Positions 33,478 through 43,835 of a stretch of 64,000 nucleotides of DNA are shown here, piece by piece. How positions within the stretch are numbered: position 1 is the stretch's first letter; each line of letters begins with the position of its first letter. This DNA comes from an uncultured Eubacteriales bacterium (GTDB taxonomy: Bacteria > Bacillota > Clostridia > Christensenellales > Aristaeellaceae), in NCBI GenBank assembly GCA_902765735.1, contig CACXBB010000010.1, positions 90,429 through 154,428 on the forward strand. The letters run 5' to 3'. The notes below the pieces were generated by a model. It had not been told where the DNA came from. It saw only the letters and a program-made list of their open reading frames with translations, and made no database searches. A program made the translations under genes and the position numbers.

Positions 33478-35373
33478 ATGTGGAATTATAGCTTTGTATT
33501 GCCCAGCCTGATGGTGCTGTGCGTATTCCTGGTGTACTATCTGAGGAGCCCCCGTCTGCCGGTGCGCGTCAACCGCACCTTTTTGTGCGTGCTGCTGTTG
33601 CAGCTGGCGCTGGTGGTCACGGACGTGCTGTCCAGCTTCGCGGATGAGAACTACACGAGTTTTTCGGACGCCACGCTCTACGTGCTGAACATGGCGTTTT
33701 TCGTGCTGTTTCTGGCGCGCATCTACTGGTTTTACCTGTTCACGCAGGACGTGCTGCGCTTCCGGCGGTCCAACGCGCCCCGGCTGGTGATGATGTCCCA
33801 CGGCTTTTTCGCCATGGTGGAATTGATCACGCTGTCGAGCTTCGTGACCGGTGCGGTGTTCTACATCGACCAGGGCTACCACCGCGGCCCCCTGTACAAC
33901 ATACTCTACATCGCCTTTTTCCTGTACATCTCCCTGTCGCTGGTGCTGGCGTTCCGCTATTCCGGCCGGCTGAGCCGGCACGAGCTTTTAAGCGTGGTGG
34001 GCTACAACGCGGCGCTGTTCGTGGGCAATATCGTCCGGATACTGCTCCCGCGCTATCTGGTGATGAACACCTTCTGCATGCTGGCCATCGTGATCATCTA
34101 CCTGTCCTTTGAAAACCCGGACCTCTACCGCTCGGAGCAGGGTGAGGGCTTCAACCTGCGGGCCCTGAGGGACGTGCTGGAGGAGTATTCCGACGGCAAG
34201 CCCTACCGCATCATGGGCGTGGTGCTGGAGAACTACGTGGACGAGCGCGGCATCTACGGCGGGCGTCAGATGGACCGCGGCATCGCCATGATCGCCGAAT
34301 ACCTGTCCTCGGAGTTTCCGAACGACATGCTCTTCTACGTGCGCGGTGGCCGGTTTGTGCTGATGGGCGGGCCGGACATGGACTGGGACGGCATGCGCAG
34401 GCGCGTCAACGCCCGATTCCAGCAGCCCTGGAAGGCGGATGACGTGGACATGTTTTTGAACGTGGGCTATGTGCTGATGGAGTCCGGCTCCGAACAGTGC
34501 GCGGTGGAGCGGGTCATCTCCAGCCTGATGATCGCCTTCGACCGGGTGGGGCGCTCCGGCAGCGTGGACGACAACACCATCGACGCGCAGACCATGAAGG
34601 AGATCGACCGCCAGGTGGACGTGAAGCGCGCCCTCGAGCAGGCGCTGGAGCAGGATGCCGTGGAGGTGTTCCTGCAGGTGCTGGTGGACAGCCACACCCG
34701 CCGGGTCGCGGGCGCGGAGGCGCTGGCGCGCATCTGGGACGCCGACGGTAAGATCATATCGCCCACCACCTTCATCCCCATCGCGGAAAAGGGCGGCTAC
34801 ATCAACCTGCTGGGCGAGCAGGTGTTCGAAAAGACCTGCCGGTTCATCCGCGAAAACGAGCTGGACAAGCTGGGGCTCAAGTGGATCAACGTGAACCTGT
34901 CGCCCATACAGTGCATGCGCAAGGACCTGAACGGGCGCTTCATGGAGATACTGACCCGCTACGGCGTGGACCCCGGCGTGATCCACCTGGAGATCACCGA
35001 GGAGTCCATGGTGGACTACGAGATCCTGGAAAAGCAGATCGACGCCCTCCGGGAAAACGGCTTCAACTTCGCGCTGGACGACTACGGCAGCGGCTACTCC
35101 AACCTGACCCGCGTGAAGCGCTACCCCTTCTTCAACATCAAACTGGACATGGAGCTGGTGCGGGACTACTGCCGCGAGCGGGACAAGCTGCTGCCCAACC
35201 TGATCAACGCCTTCAAGCAGATGGGCTTCACCATTACCGCCGAGGGCATCGAGACCGAGGAGATGGCGGAGATCATGACCGACGTCGGCTGCGATTACCT
35301 CCAGGGCTTCCTGTTCTCAAAGCCCATTTCGATGGACGATTTCCTCAAGAAGTACGGCAGGCAGAGCGCGTAG
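33478..35373 (+). CDS. Membrane cyclic-di-GMP phosphodiesterase (multi-TM - degenerate GGDEF - EAL)
   Basis: A 631-residue protein. About 215 N-terminal residues form seven or so membrane helices with short loops, a possible 7TM sensor. A degenerate GGDEF-like domain (about 230-375) has RGGRFVLMG in place of the signature. The EAL domain (about 385-625) contains AEALARIWD, EITEESM, LDDYGSGYSN (Tyr in place of the usual Phe), and AEGIETEEM, and should be active. It starts at ATG 33478 after GGGGGAAGG. It is monocistronic, with promoter and terminator. Confidence 0.9.
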   Translation: MWNYSFVLPSLMVLCVFLVYYLRSPRLPVRVNRTFLCVLLLQLALVVTDVLSSFADENYTSFSDATLYVLNMAFFVLFLARIYWFYLFTQDVLRFRRSNAPRLVMMSHGFFAMVELITLSSFVTGAVFYIDQGYHRGPLYNILYIAFFLYISLSLVLAFRYSGRLSRHELLSVVGYNAALFVGNIVRILLPRYLVMNTFCMLAIVIIYLSFENPDLYRSEQGEGFNLRALRDVLEEYSDGKPYRIMGVVLENYVDERGIYGGRQMDRGIAMIAEYLSSEFPNDMLFYVRGGRFVLMGGPDMDWDGMRRRVNARFQQPWKADDVDMFLNVGYVLMESGSEQCAVERVISSLMIAFDRVGRSGSVDDNTIDAQTMKEIDRQVDVKRALEQALEQDAVEVFLQVLVDSHTRRVAGAEALARIWDADGKIISPTTFIPIAEKGGYINLLGEQVFEKTCRFIRENELDKLGLKWINVNLSPIQCMRKDLNGRFMEILTRYGVDPGVIHLEITEESMVDYEILEKQIDALRENGFNFALDDYGSGYSNLTRVKRYPFFNIKLDMELVRDYCRERDKLLPNLINAFKQMGFTITAEGIETEEMAEIMTDVGCDYLQGFLFSKPISMDDFLKKYGRQSA

Positions 35374-35388
35374 GACAGGTATAAGACG

Positions 35389-35425
35389 ACCGCAGGGGCG
35401 CCGCATCGGCGCCCCTGCGGTTTTT
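35389..35425 (+). terminator. Intrinsic terminator of the membrane EAL gene
   Basis: A 14-bp perfect stem (CCGCAGGGGCGCCG with its complement around CAT) is followed by five T. Confidence 0.9.
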
Positions 35426-35458
35426 GGTTCTTCACTCCATGTTGCGGGGTTGTGGGTA

Positions 35459-35715
35459 GACTCCCTCAGGCGCTGCGCGCCAGGGGCTGTTTCAAAACGA
35501 CGAATACGCCTGCAATCCATTCGTAGGGACGCCATTTATGGCGTCCGCGGGCGGCATGAATGCCGCCCCTACGGCGAATTGAACAGCGGTGGTTCGTTTT
35601 GAGACCCCCTTTTGGCGGCGAACCCATAGCCTCCCTCTTAGAGGGAGGTGGCTCGGCGAAGCCGAGACGGAGGGAGTCAGGGAGGTGGCAGCCCGCAGGG
35701 CTGACGGAGGGAGTC
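35459..35715. repeat. GACTCCCTC...GAGGGAGTC element interrupted by a MITE-like copy
   Basis: The left end (35459-35481) and the continuation after 35610 (TTTTGGCGGCGAACCCATAG) belong to the family seen at 25382-25527. The part between is replaced by the MITE-like element. Two GAGGGAGTC right ends occur, near 35670 and 35707. The whole 386-bp gap before fumC is repeat sequence. Confidence 0.8.
35482..35609. mobile_element. MITE-like element, copy 2
   Basis: The left end AGGGGCTGTTTCAAAACGA and the right end TTCGTTTTGAGACCCCCT mirror the copy at 15654-15785. The interior (CATTCGTAGGGACGCCATTT..., GGCATGAATGCC) is nearly the same. It sits inside another repeat, which suggests real transposition rather than a fixed terminator. 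Confidence 0.6.
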
Positions 35716-35759
35716 GTCATCGCACAAGTTTCCGTGAAGGGATTCATATTATCACAATC

Positions 35760-37130
<1,371 letters not shown>

Positions 37131-37157
37131 AGATATTGTCTCCTCGGGAGGGTCTGA

Positions 37158-38270
37158 TCAAAGGTGCTTCTCCACGATATCGTGTACGACGGCCTCCATC
37201 TCCGCCCGGTGCGATTCCATGTCCGAGAGCAGTTTGAACTGGCACTTCGCCCGGGCGAGGTTGTGGTCGGGGGATTCGATGCGGAAGTACACGTCCCCGT
37301 CCAGGTAGTCGGTGAGGAACCGAAGCCCCACCTCGAAGGTCATCACCAGCGCCCCCAGCACGAGGTTGTCCAGCTCCGCCCGGACCAGCCCCCGCGCGGT
37401 GCGGCTGACGAAGCCCTCGGTGAAGGCGGTGAAGAGGTCCATGTCCAGCCGGACCTTCGACAGGTCCCGCTCGTCCTCGGCGGCGGTGGAAGCTCCGAAG
37501 CGTATGGCGTCGCCGAAGTCGTAGAGCGCCGAGCCCGCCATCACCGTGTCCAGGTCCACCACGCACAGCGCCTCGCCGGTCACATCGTCCACCATGACGT
37601 TGTTGCACTTGGTGTCGTTGTGGGTGACCCGAAGGGGCAGCGTGCCGTCGGAGATCATGCGCACGATCCGGCCCATGGCCTCGCGGCGCGCGCGCACGAA
37701 GGCGATCTCCTCCGCGGCGCACTCGGCGCGGCCCGCCACGTCCCGCGCCACGGAGGCCTCGAAGTTGTCCATGCGGCGGATGGTGTCGTGGAAGAAGGGG
37801 ATGGTGTCATGAAGCTTTTCGATAGGGAAGTCCGACAGCATGCTCTGGAAGTCGCCGAACGCCCGGCCTACGATGCCGAACTGCTCCGGGGATTCCACCG
37901 CGTCCACGGAATGGGCGTGGGCGATGAAGTTGTACGCCCGCCACGCGCCGCCGTCGGTGTCGTAGCAGAGCGGCCGGCCCTCCCGCGTGGGGATGACCCG
38001 CAGCACCCGGTTCTCGGGGTCCATGCCCCGCGATACGAGGGCGCGGTGCAGGTGCTCCGTCACCAGCGTCACGTTCTCCATCACCTCCTCCGGCTTGTGG
38101 AAGGCGAAGGTGTTGATGCGCTGGAGCAGGTAGTCCCGCGTCCCCGCCGGCTCCCGGAAGGTCAGCCGGCAGGTGGTGTTGATGTGGCCGGTCTTGATCT
38201 CGGTCACCGATGTCGGCTCCCCCGGGAAATCGTACCCGGCAAGCACGGATCGAAGCAATGTGTCGTTCAT
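37158..38270 (-). CDS. nahK: N-acetylhexosamine 1-kinase-like sugar kinase (APH fold)
   Basis: A 370-residue kinase of the aminoglycoside-phosphotransferase fold. The pattern of conserved segments matches bifidobacterial NahK, which phosphorylates GlcNAc or GalNAc at C1 in the lacto-N-biose/galacto-N-biose pathway: GHINTTCRL, YLLQRINTFAF, GGAWRAYNFI, LRVTHNDTKCNNVMVD (catalytic Asp and Asn), VVDLDTVMAGSALYDFGDAIRFG, and the end EGFV...YLDGDVYF. No phosphorylase or epimerase gene is nearby, so the pathway cannot be confirmed here. Start at 38270 after AGAGG. Cotranscribed with fumC. Confidence 0.8.
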   Translation of the reverse strand: MNDTLLRSVLAGYDFPGEPTSVTEIKTGHINTTCRLTFREPAGTRDYLLQRINTFAFHKPEEVMENVTLVTEHLHRALVSRGMDPENRVLRVIPTREGRPLCYDTDGGAWRAYNFIAHAHSVDAVESPEQFGIVGRAFGDFQSMLSDFPIEKLHDTIPFFHDTIRRMDNFEASVARDVAGRAECAAEEIAFVRARREAMGRIVRMISDGTLPLRVTHNDTKCNNVMVDDVTGEALCVVDLDTVMAGSALYDFGDAIRFGASTAAEDERDLSKVRLDMDLFTAFTEGFVSRTARGLVRAELDNLVLGALVMTFEVGLRFLTDYLDGDVYFRIESPDHNLARAKCQFKLLSDMESHRAEMEAVVHDIVEKHL

Positions 38271-38289
38271 GGCGAAACCTCTTTATATG

Positions 38290-38430
38290 GGGTGACGACC
38301 TCTTCCGACCCTGCCTGCGGCAGGGCCACCTTCCCCTGAAGGGGAAGGCTTTTGGAGTACCGCGCGGCAGCCCTCGGCTCCCCTTTCAGGGGAGCTGGCA
38401 CAGCCGCAGGCTGTGACTGAGAGGTCGTCC
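38290..38430. repeat. Inverted GACGACCTCTTCCG / CCTTCCCC repeat pair
   Basis: The left copy carries the CCTTCCCCTGAAGGGGAAGG palindrome. A variant inverted copy (GGCTCCCCTTTCAGGGGAGC ... GAGAGGTCGTCC) follows. It occupies the gap between ftsY and nahK, where no promoter was recognised. Confidence 0.85.
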
Positions 38431-38465
38431 GCCCAACTCATAACTCACATTTTTAGTCTGTTGCA

Positions 38466-39362
38466 TCAGAACAGCGCGTCGACGAATTCCTTCGCGTCGA
38501 AGGGCTGCATGTCGTCGAGCTGCTCGCCCAGGCCGATGTAGCGCACCGGCAGGCCCAGCTCGTTGCGGATGGCGATGGCGATGCCGCCCTTGGCGGTGCC
38601 GTCCAGCTTGGTGAGTATGATGCCCTCGAGATTGGCCACCTCGCTGAACACCTTGGCCTGCGCAAGGCCGTTCTGGCCGGTGGTAGCGTCGATCACCAAC
38701 AGGGCGCTCAGCGCGGCCTCGGGGAACTCCCGATCCACCACGCGGCTGATCTTGCGAAGCTCCTCCATCAGGTGGGCCTTGTTGTGAAGCCTGCCGGCGG
38801 TGTCCACCAGCAGCACGTCCGCGTGGCGGCCCTTGGCGGCCTGTATGCCGTCGAACACCACCGCGGCGGGGTCGGCGCCCTCGCGGTGCTTGATGATGGG
38901 CACGTCGGCGCGCTCCGCCCACACGGTGAGCTGGTCCGCGGCGGCGGCGCGAAAGGTGTCGCCGGCGCAGATGATCACCCGGCGGCCCATGGCCTTCATG
39001 CGGGAGGCCAGCTTGCCGATGGAGGTGGTCTTGCCTACGCCGTTGACGCCGATGATCAGAAGCACCATGGGGCTTTGAAGCTTCATGGGCTCGGCCCACA
39101 GGATGTCGGCCAGTATGCCCTTCAAGGCCTCGCGGGCCTTCTCGGGGTTGCCGATCTTTTCAGTCTGGCACTTCTCCTTCAGCCGGCTCACCGCCAGCTC
39201 GGAGGTCTGCACGCCCACGTCGGCCATGATCAGTATGTCGGTCAGGTCCTCGTAGAAGTCGTCGTCCAGCTCCTGGTAGTTCTCCACCAGCTCGTCCATG
39301 CGGCCGGTAAAGACCTCGCGGGTCTTTTGCAGGCCCTTTTTAATCTTGTCAAACAGTCCCAT
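38466..39362 (-). CDS. ftsY: Signal recognition particle receptor FtsY
   Basis: A 298-residue SRP GTPase that docks SRP-bound ribosomes at the membrane. N domain about 1-85, then the G domain with GVNGVGKTTSIGKLA, DTAGRLHNKAHLMEEL, TKLDGTAKGG, and the end RYIGLGEQLDDMQPF. It lacks the long acidic A domain of proteobacterial FtsY, as usual in Bacillota. GGAGGT lies upstream. It is the last gene of the plsX-acpP-rnc-smc-ftsY series, 18 bases after smc. Confidence 0.95.
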   Translation of the reverse strand: MGLFDKIKKGLQKTREVFTGRMDELVENYQELDDDFYEDLTDILIMADVGVQTSELAVSRLKEKCQTEKIGNPEKAREALKGILADILWAEPMKLQSPMVLLIIGVNGVGKTTSIGKLASRMKAMGRRVIICAGDTFRAAAADQLTVWAERADVPIIKHREGADPAAVVFDGIQAAKGRHADVLLVDTAGRLHNKAHLMEELRKISRVVDREFPEAALSALLVIDATTGQNGLAQAKVFSEVANLEGIILTKLDGTAKGGIAIAIRNELGLPVRYIGLGEQLDDMQPFDAKEFVDALF

Positions 39363-39380
39363 AATCAGATACCTCCGGTG

Positions 39381-42300
39381 TTATACAGCCTCGTTCAGCT
39401 TGACGGATACCGTCTTGGAGACGCCCTTTTCCTCCATCACCACGCCGTAGAGCGCGTCGCAGCGCTCCATGGTACCCTTTCTGTGGGTGATGACGATGAA
39501 CTGGGTGTTCTCGGAGTAGGATTTCAGATAGTCGGCGTAGGTGTCGATGTTGGCGTCGTCCAGCGCGGCCTCGATCTCGTCGAGGATGCAGAAGGGCGTG
39601 GGCTTCAAGTCGAGTATGGCGAACAGTATGGCGATGGCCGTCAGCGCGCGCTCGCCGCCGGACAGAAGCGACAGCATCTGCAGCTTCTTGCCCGGGGGCT
39701 GGGCCACGATCTCGATGCCGCAGTTGAGCGCGTCGGCGGGGTCGGTGAGCCGAAGCTCCGCCTTGCCGCCGCCGAACAGCTTCACGAACGTGCGCTGGAA
39801 GTTGGCGTTCATCAGCGTGAACTGCTCCCTGAACTGCTTCTCCATGCGGCTCTCCAGCTCGGCGACGATGCCCTCCAGGTCCGCCTGGGCCTTGAGCAGG
39901 TCGTCCCGCTGGGTGGTGAGCTCCTCCACGCGGTCCACGGTGCGCCGGTACTCGTCCACCGCCGCCACGTTCACCGTGCCCATGGCGCGGATGCGCGCGC
40001 GGATGGCCGAGATGCGCTTCTCGGACTCCGTCAGCTTGAAGTCCGGCTGACGGAAGGACTCCGCCCCGGCGTAGGACAGCTCGTAGTCCTCCCAGATGCG
40101 GTCCTGGATCTGCTTGAACTCGCCCTCCACGCGGGTGAGCTGGATCTCGCTGCGGTGGTGCCTGTCGGAGAAGTCGTCCAGGTCGCCCCTGAGCTTGTCG
40201 ATCTGCTCATTGAGCGTCTGGAGCTGCTTCTGGACGCCGGTGCGCCGACCGTCCGCGGCGTCGAAGTCCGCGCGAACGATGTCCAGCGCCTGCTTGCTTT
40301 TGTCGAGGTTTGCGATGTCCTGCTCCAGCAGCGCGGCGTTCTTTTCGAGTTCGTTAAGGCACTCCGAGAGCGCCGCTTCGGATTCCGCGAGCAGCTTCTC
40401 GGTGTTCTCCGCCTGGGACGCAAGCTGGTCGCGGCTCAGGGTGTCGGCCTCCAGGCCGCGTCTGCGGGCGGCCAGCTGAACCCGCTGCTCGCCGACCTCG
40501 GCGCGCAGGGCTTCGGTGTCGGTCCTGAGCCTGAACAGTTGGTCGGACAGCTTCTTGACCTCCGCCTGCTTATCCTCGTGGGAGCTCTCGGCGGACTGCT
40601 GCCGGGCGTCCAGCTCCTTGAGGGACGCCGTGACATCCTCCAGCTGGGCCCTCAGGCGTTCGCGCTCGCCCTCCATGCGCTGCACGCGCTGGTTGTTGCT
40701 GTCCTGCTCCTCCAAAGCGGCGTTCAGTTGCGCCTCGGCGCGGGCCACGGCGACCTCCTGCTTGTGCAGCTCGTCGTACAGCTCGCCGCGCTCGCGCTTC
40801 AGGCTGTTGCGCTCGTCCTCGATGTTGGCGTGCCGGTCCCGGGCCTCGGCGAAGGCGGCCTCGATCTTCTTAAGGGCCAGCTCGCTCTCCTCGATCTCGC
40901 GGCTGCGGGACAGAAGCGAGGTCATGCGGCTCTGCACGCTGCCACCGGTCATGGAGCCGCCGGAGTGCATCACGTCGCCCTCCAGCGTCACCAGCCGGAA
41001 CTGATACCGCCCCGCCCGCTGTATGGCGATGCCGGCGGCCAGGTTTTCCGCCACCACTGTGCGGCCCAGCAGGTTGTCGATGACGCCCTGATACTTCGGG
41101 TCGAACTCGATAAGCTCCGAGGCCAGGCCCACGCACCCTGGCATGGCCAGCACATTGCGCTCCTGGGGATTGAGGGTGCGGCCCCGCACCGAGCCGATGG
41201 GCAGGAAGGTGGCGCGGCCGAAGCGGTTCTGGCGCAGGTATTCGATCATGCGCTTGGCGTCCTCGTCCCGGTCCACCACGATGTTCTGCAGCGCGCCGCC
41301 CAGCACCATGTCCAAGGCGCGCTCCAGCCGGGCGGGCACGTGGATGAGGTCCGCCACCACGCCGTGCACGCCTGCGCCGCCCAGCCGCTTCGACTGCATC
41401 AGCACCTGCTTGACGGCGTTGGTGTAGCCCTCGTAATCCCGCTGCATCTCTCTGAGCAGCCGAAGCCGCGAATCCCGCTGCTGCTGCTCGGTCTGGAGCC
41501 GGGTGACGTGCTGCGAGAGCTGCTGGACCTGGTCGCCCAGGGCCTGCACGCGGTTCTGCATGTCGGTGACCTGGCGGTCCAGCTCGGCCTTGCGGGCGGT
41601 CTCGTCGTCCAAAAGCGCCCGGGCGGCGGCCACATGCTCGCCCAGAGCCTCCACGCCGGTCTGTTCACGGTCGCGGTCCGCCTGCATGCTGTCCAACTGG
41701 TTTTGAAGCGCCGTCTGCATGGCGCTCAGCCGCGCCCGCTGGGAGCGCACGTCGCCCAGGCGGTTCATGGCCTGTATGATCTGCTGCTTGGCGTTCTCGG
41801 AGCGCGCCTCCAGATCGGACAACTGCGCCTCGGAATCCGACAGCGCCTTCTCCCTTTCGGCAAGCGAAGCGGACGCAGTCTCGACGATCTGCGTCTCAAG
41901 GGCGATGGACCTGCTCATCTGGTCGATCTGCCGGCGGATGCCCTCGCCGCCCTCGGCGGCGGCGGCGCGCTGGGCCGTGAGCCGGTCGCGCTCCTTCTCG
42001 CCGGCGGCGATGCGTTCGCGCATCACCTGCACCGCGCCCTCGCCGGCCTCCACCTCGCGGATGAGCCGCTGCACGGCCTCGCGCTTTTCGCTGGCCTCCA
42101 GCTCCAATGCGTCCAGCCGGGCCTGGGCGGCGTCGCGCTCCGCGCCCTGCTTTTCAAGGGCCTGGTTGGCCTGGAGGATGGACTCGCCCAGGCTCTCCAC
42201 GCTGGCCTTCAATTCCCTGATGCGGGCCTCGTAGCGCTCGGTGCGCACGAGGAACACGTTGAGGTCGAGGATCTTCAGCTCGTCCCTGAGCTGGAGGTAC

Positions 42301-42941
42301 TCCCGCGCGGCCTCGGCCTGCTCTTTGAGCGGGGCGACCCGCTCCTCCAGCTCGGAGAGTATGTCCTCCACGCGGTTTAAGTTGTCCTGAGTGTGGGCGA
42401 TGCGCTTCTCGGCGTCCAGCTTGCGGGCCTTGTACTTGACGATGCCCGCGGCCTCCTCGAACACCTGCCTGCGGTCCTCGGACTTCTGGGACAGTATCTC
42501 GTCGATGCGGCCCTGGCCGATCAGCGAATAGCCGTCCCGGCCGATGCCGGTGTCGCGGAACAGGTCCACGATGTCCTTCAGGCGGCAGGCCGCGCCGTTT
42601 ATCTTGTATTCGCCCTCGCCGGACCGGTACACCCGGCGGGTGACCTGCACCTCGGCAAAGTCGATGGAGAGCGCGTGATCCTCATTGTCAAAGATGAGGG
42701 TCACCTCGCAGTAGGACAGGCGGCGGCGCTGCTCGGTGCCGTTGAATATGACGTCCTCCATCTTGGAGCCGCGCAGGGACTTGGCGCTCTGCTCGCCCAG
42801 CACCCATCTTACGGCGTCGGAGATGTTGGACTTGCCGCACCCGTTGGGCCCGACCACGCCGGTGATGCCGTCCTCAAAGGTAATCTCCACGTGGTCCGCG
42901 AAGGACTTGAAGCCGTGGAGGATCAGTTTTTTCAGTCGCAA
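39381..42941 (-). CDS. smc: Chromosome segregation ATPase SMC
   Basis: A 1186-residue condensin core protein, full length. N-terminal Walker A GPNGCGKSNISDAVRWVLG, two long coiled coils (about 165-500 and 680-1010), the hinge (GVHGVVADLIHV to about residue 650), and the C-terminal ABC signature LLSGGERALTAIA with Walker B FCILDEIEAALDD. The start is a TTG at 42941 that opens directly into RLKKLILHGFKSFAD, as in other SMC proteins. Its ribosome site (GGAGC, about 12 bases away) is weak. Start codon and order rnc-smc-ftsY are typical for Bacillota. Confidence 0.96.
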   Translation of the reverse strand: MRLKKLILHGFKSFADHVEITFEDGITGVVGPNGCGKSNISDAVRWVLGEQSAKSLRGSKMEDVIFNGTEQRRRLSYCEVTLIFDNEDHALSIDFAEVQVTRRVYRSGEGEYKINGAACRLKDIVDLFRDTGIGRDGYSLIGQGRIDEILSQKSEDRRQVFEEAAGIVKYKARKLDAEKRIAHTQDNLNRVEDILSELEERVAPLKEQAEAAREYLQLRDELKILDLNVFLVRTERYEARIRELKASVESLGESILQANQALEKQGAERDAAQARLDALELEASEKREAVQRLIREVEAGEGAVQVMRERIAAGEKERDRLTAQRAAAAEGGEGIRRQIDQMSRSIALETQIVETASASLAEREKALSDSEAQLSDLEARSENAKQQIIQAMNRLGDVRSQRARLSAMQTALQNQLDSMQADRDREQTGVEALGEHVAAARALLDDETARKAELDRQVTDMQNRVQALGDQVQQLSQHVTRLQTEQQQRDSRLRLLREMQRDYEGYTNAVKQVLMQSKRLGGAGVHGVVADLIHVPARLERALDMVLGGALQNIVVDRDEDAKRMIEYLRQNRFGRATFLPIGSVRGRTLNPQERNVLAMPGCVGLASELIEFDPKYQGVIDNLLGRTVVAENLAAGIAIQRAGRYQFRLVTLEGDVMHSGGSMTGGSVQSRMTSLLSRSREIEESELALKKIEAAFAEARDRHANIEDERNSLKRERGELYDELHKQEVAVARAEAQLNAALEEQDSNNQRVQRMEGERERLRAQLEDVTASLKELDARQQSAESSHEDKQAEVKKLSDQLFRLRTDTEALRAEVGEQRVQLAARRRGLEADTLSRDQLASQAENTEKLLAESEAALSECLNELEKNAALLEQDIANLDKSKQALDIVRADFDAADGRRTGVQKQLQTLNEQIDKLRGDLDDFSDRHHRSEIQLTRVEGEFKQIQDRIWEDYELSYAGAESFRQPDFKLTESEKRISAIRARIRAMGTVNVAAVDEYRRTVDRVEELTTQRDDLLKAQADLEGIVAELESRMEKQFREQFTLMNANFQRTFVKLFGGGKAELRLTDPADALNCGIEIVAQPPGKKLQMLSLLSGGERALTAIAILFAILDLKPTPFCILDEIEAALDDANIDTYADYLKSYSENTQFIVITHRKGTMERCDALYGVVMEEKGVSKTVSVKLNEAV

Positions 42942-42971
42942 GGGTTTACTTCGCTCCGTTCAAGGGCAGGC

Positions 42972-43643
42972 TCAATGACTGCCGAGTTTTCTCAGTGCGT
43001 CGCGCGCGGCGTCCTGCTGCGCGTGCTGCTTGCTGGTGCCCTGGCCGGTGCCCAGCACCCGGCCGGTGCCCAGAACCACGTTGTAGCGGAACTGGGGGGC
43101 GTGGGGCGGCCCCTCCATGGAGACGAACTCATAGGTGGGCATGTCGCCGGTGCGCTGCATGATCTCCTGCAGCCGGGACTTGGCGTCCAGGTGGTCCTCC
43201 AGCATCCGGGGCCGCAGGTCGTCCGCAAGCGCCAGCCGGATGACCCGCACGGCCTCGTCGAAGCCCCCGTCGAGATACACGGCGGCAAGCACGGCCTCCA
43301 TCACGTCGCACAGTATGGACGGCTTGTTGCGCCCGCCCGAGCGATCCTCCCCGACGGAGAGGCGGATGTACCGGCCAAGCTCCAGCCGCCGGGCCGCGCG
43401 GCAGAGGGTCTCCTCCCGCACGAGCCCGGCGCGGATGCGCGTCAGCTTGCCCTCGTCTATCTCCGGAAACTCAAAGTACAGATACCGGCTGACGGCCAGC
43501 TCCAGCACGGCGTCCCCGAGGAACTCCAGCCGCTGGTAGTGGGGCACGTGATGGTCCCCGCCGTAGGAGGGGTGGGTCAGCGCGGTTTCCAGCAGACGGA
43601 TGTCCCTGAAAGTGTAATTCAGCTTTTTGCAAAGCGCTTTCAC
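42972..43643 (-). CDS. rnc: Ribonuclease III
   Basis: A 223-residue double-strand RNA endonuclease. The catalytic domain shows the signature RLEFLGDAVLEL and the second acidic motif DVMEAVLAAVYLDGG. The C-terminal double-stranded-RNA-binding domain runs from DAKSRLQEIMQ to the end. The start is placed at the GTG at 43643 because AAGGAAGG lies seven bases upstream and the protein then begins KALCKKLNYTF. A frame extension upstream to 43706 passes into repeat sequence. It is 30 bases before smc. Confidence 0.92.
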   Translation of the reverse strand: MKALCKKLNYTFRDIRLLETALTHPSYGGDHHVPHYQRLEFLGDAVLELAVSRYLYFEFPEIDEGKLTRIRAGLVREETLCRAARRLELGRYIRLSVGEDRSGGRNKPSILCDVMEAVLAAVYLDGGFDEAVRVIRLALADDLRPRMLEDHLDAKSRLQEIMQRTGDMPTYEFVSMEGPPHAPQFRYNVVLGTGRVLGTGQGTSKQHAQQDAARDALRKLGSH

Positions 43644-43687
43644 GATAAAAACCTTCCTTGCAACGGTTCGGTCCTGCCCGCGTTTCA

Positions 43688-43765
43688 TGGGGGGCGATGA
43701 GGGCATCGCCCCTACGGTTGCGTGCGATTTGTAGGGGCGATCCCCTGATCGCCCGCCGGACCGAA
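43688..43765. repeat. GGGCGATG / CATCGCCC intergenic hairpin pair
   Basis: Two inverted units like those at 27123-27280, placed between acpP and rnc. Together with the hairpin at 43794-43825 they fill a 192-bp gap inside the operon. Confidence 0.85.
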
Positions 43766-43793
43766 CGGTTGCCCTTCCTCGATTAAATGAGAA

Positions 43794-43825
43794 TTGAGAA
43801 TTGGAAGGATGCTTCCAATTCTCAA
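43794..43825 (-). terminator. Perfect 14-bp hairpin between acpP and rnc
   Basis: TTGAGAATTGGAAG and its exact complement around GATG. On the minus strand it is followed by TTCTCATTTAA, a weak T-tract. It could end part of the plsX-acpP transcript or act as an RNA-processing site; no strong claim. Confidence 0.45.
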
Positions 43826-43835
43826 CGGCCGCATG

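Noticed and set aside
38772..42380. Very long open frame antisense to smc
   Set aside because: It is a GC-rich shadow of the smc codons with no domain and no ribosome site. The smc protein is complete on the other strand.
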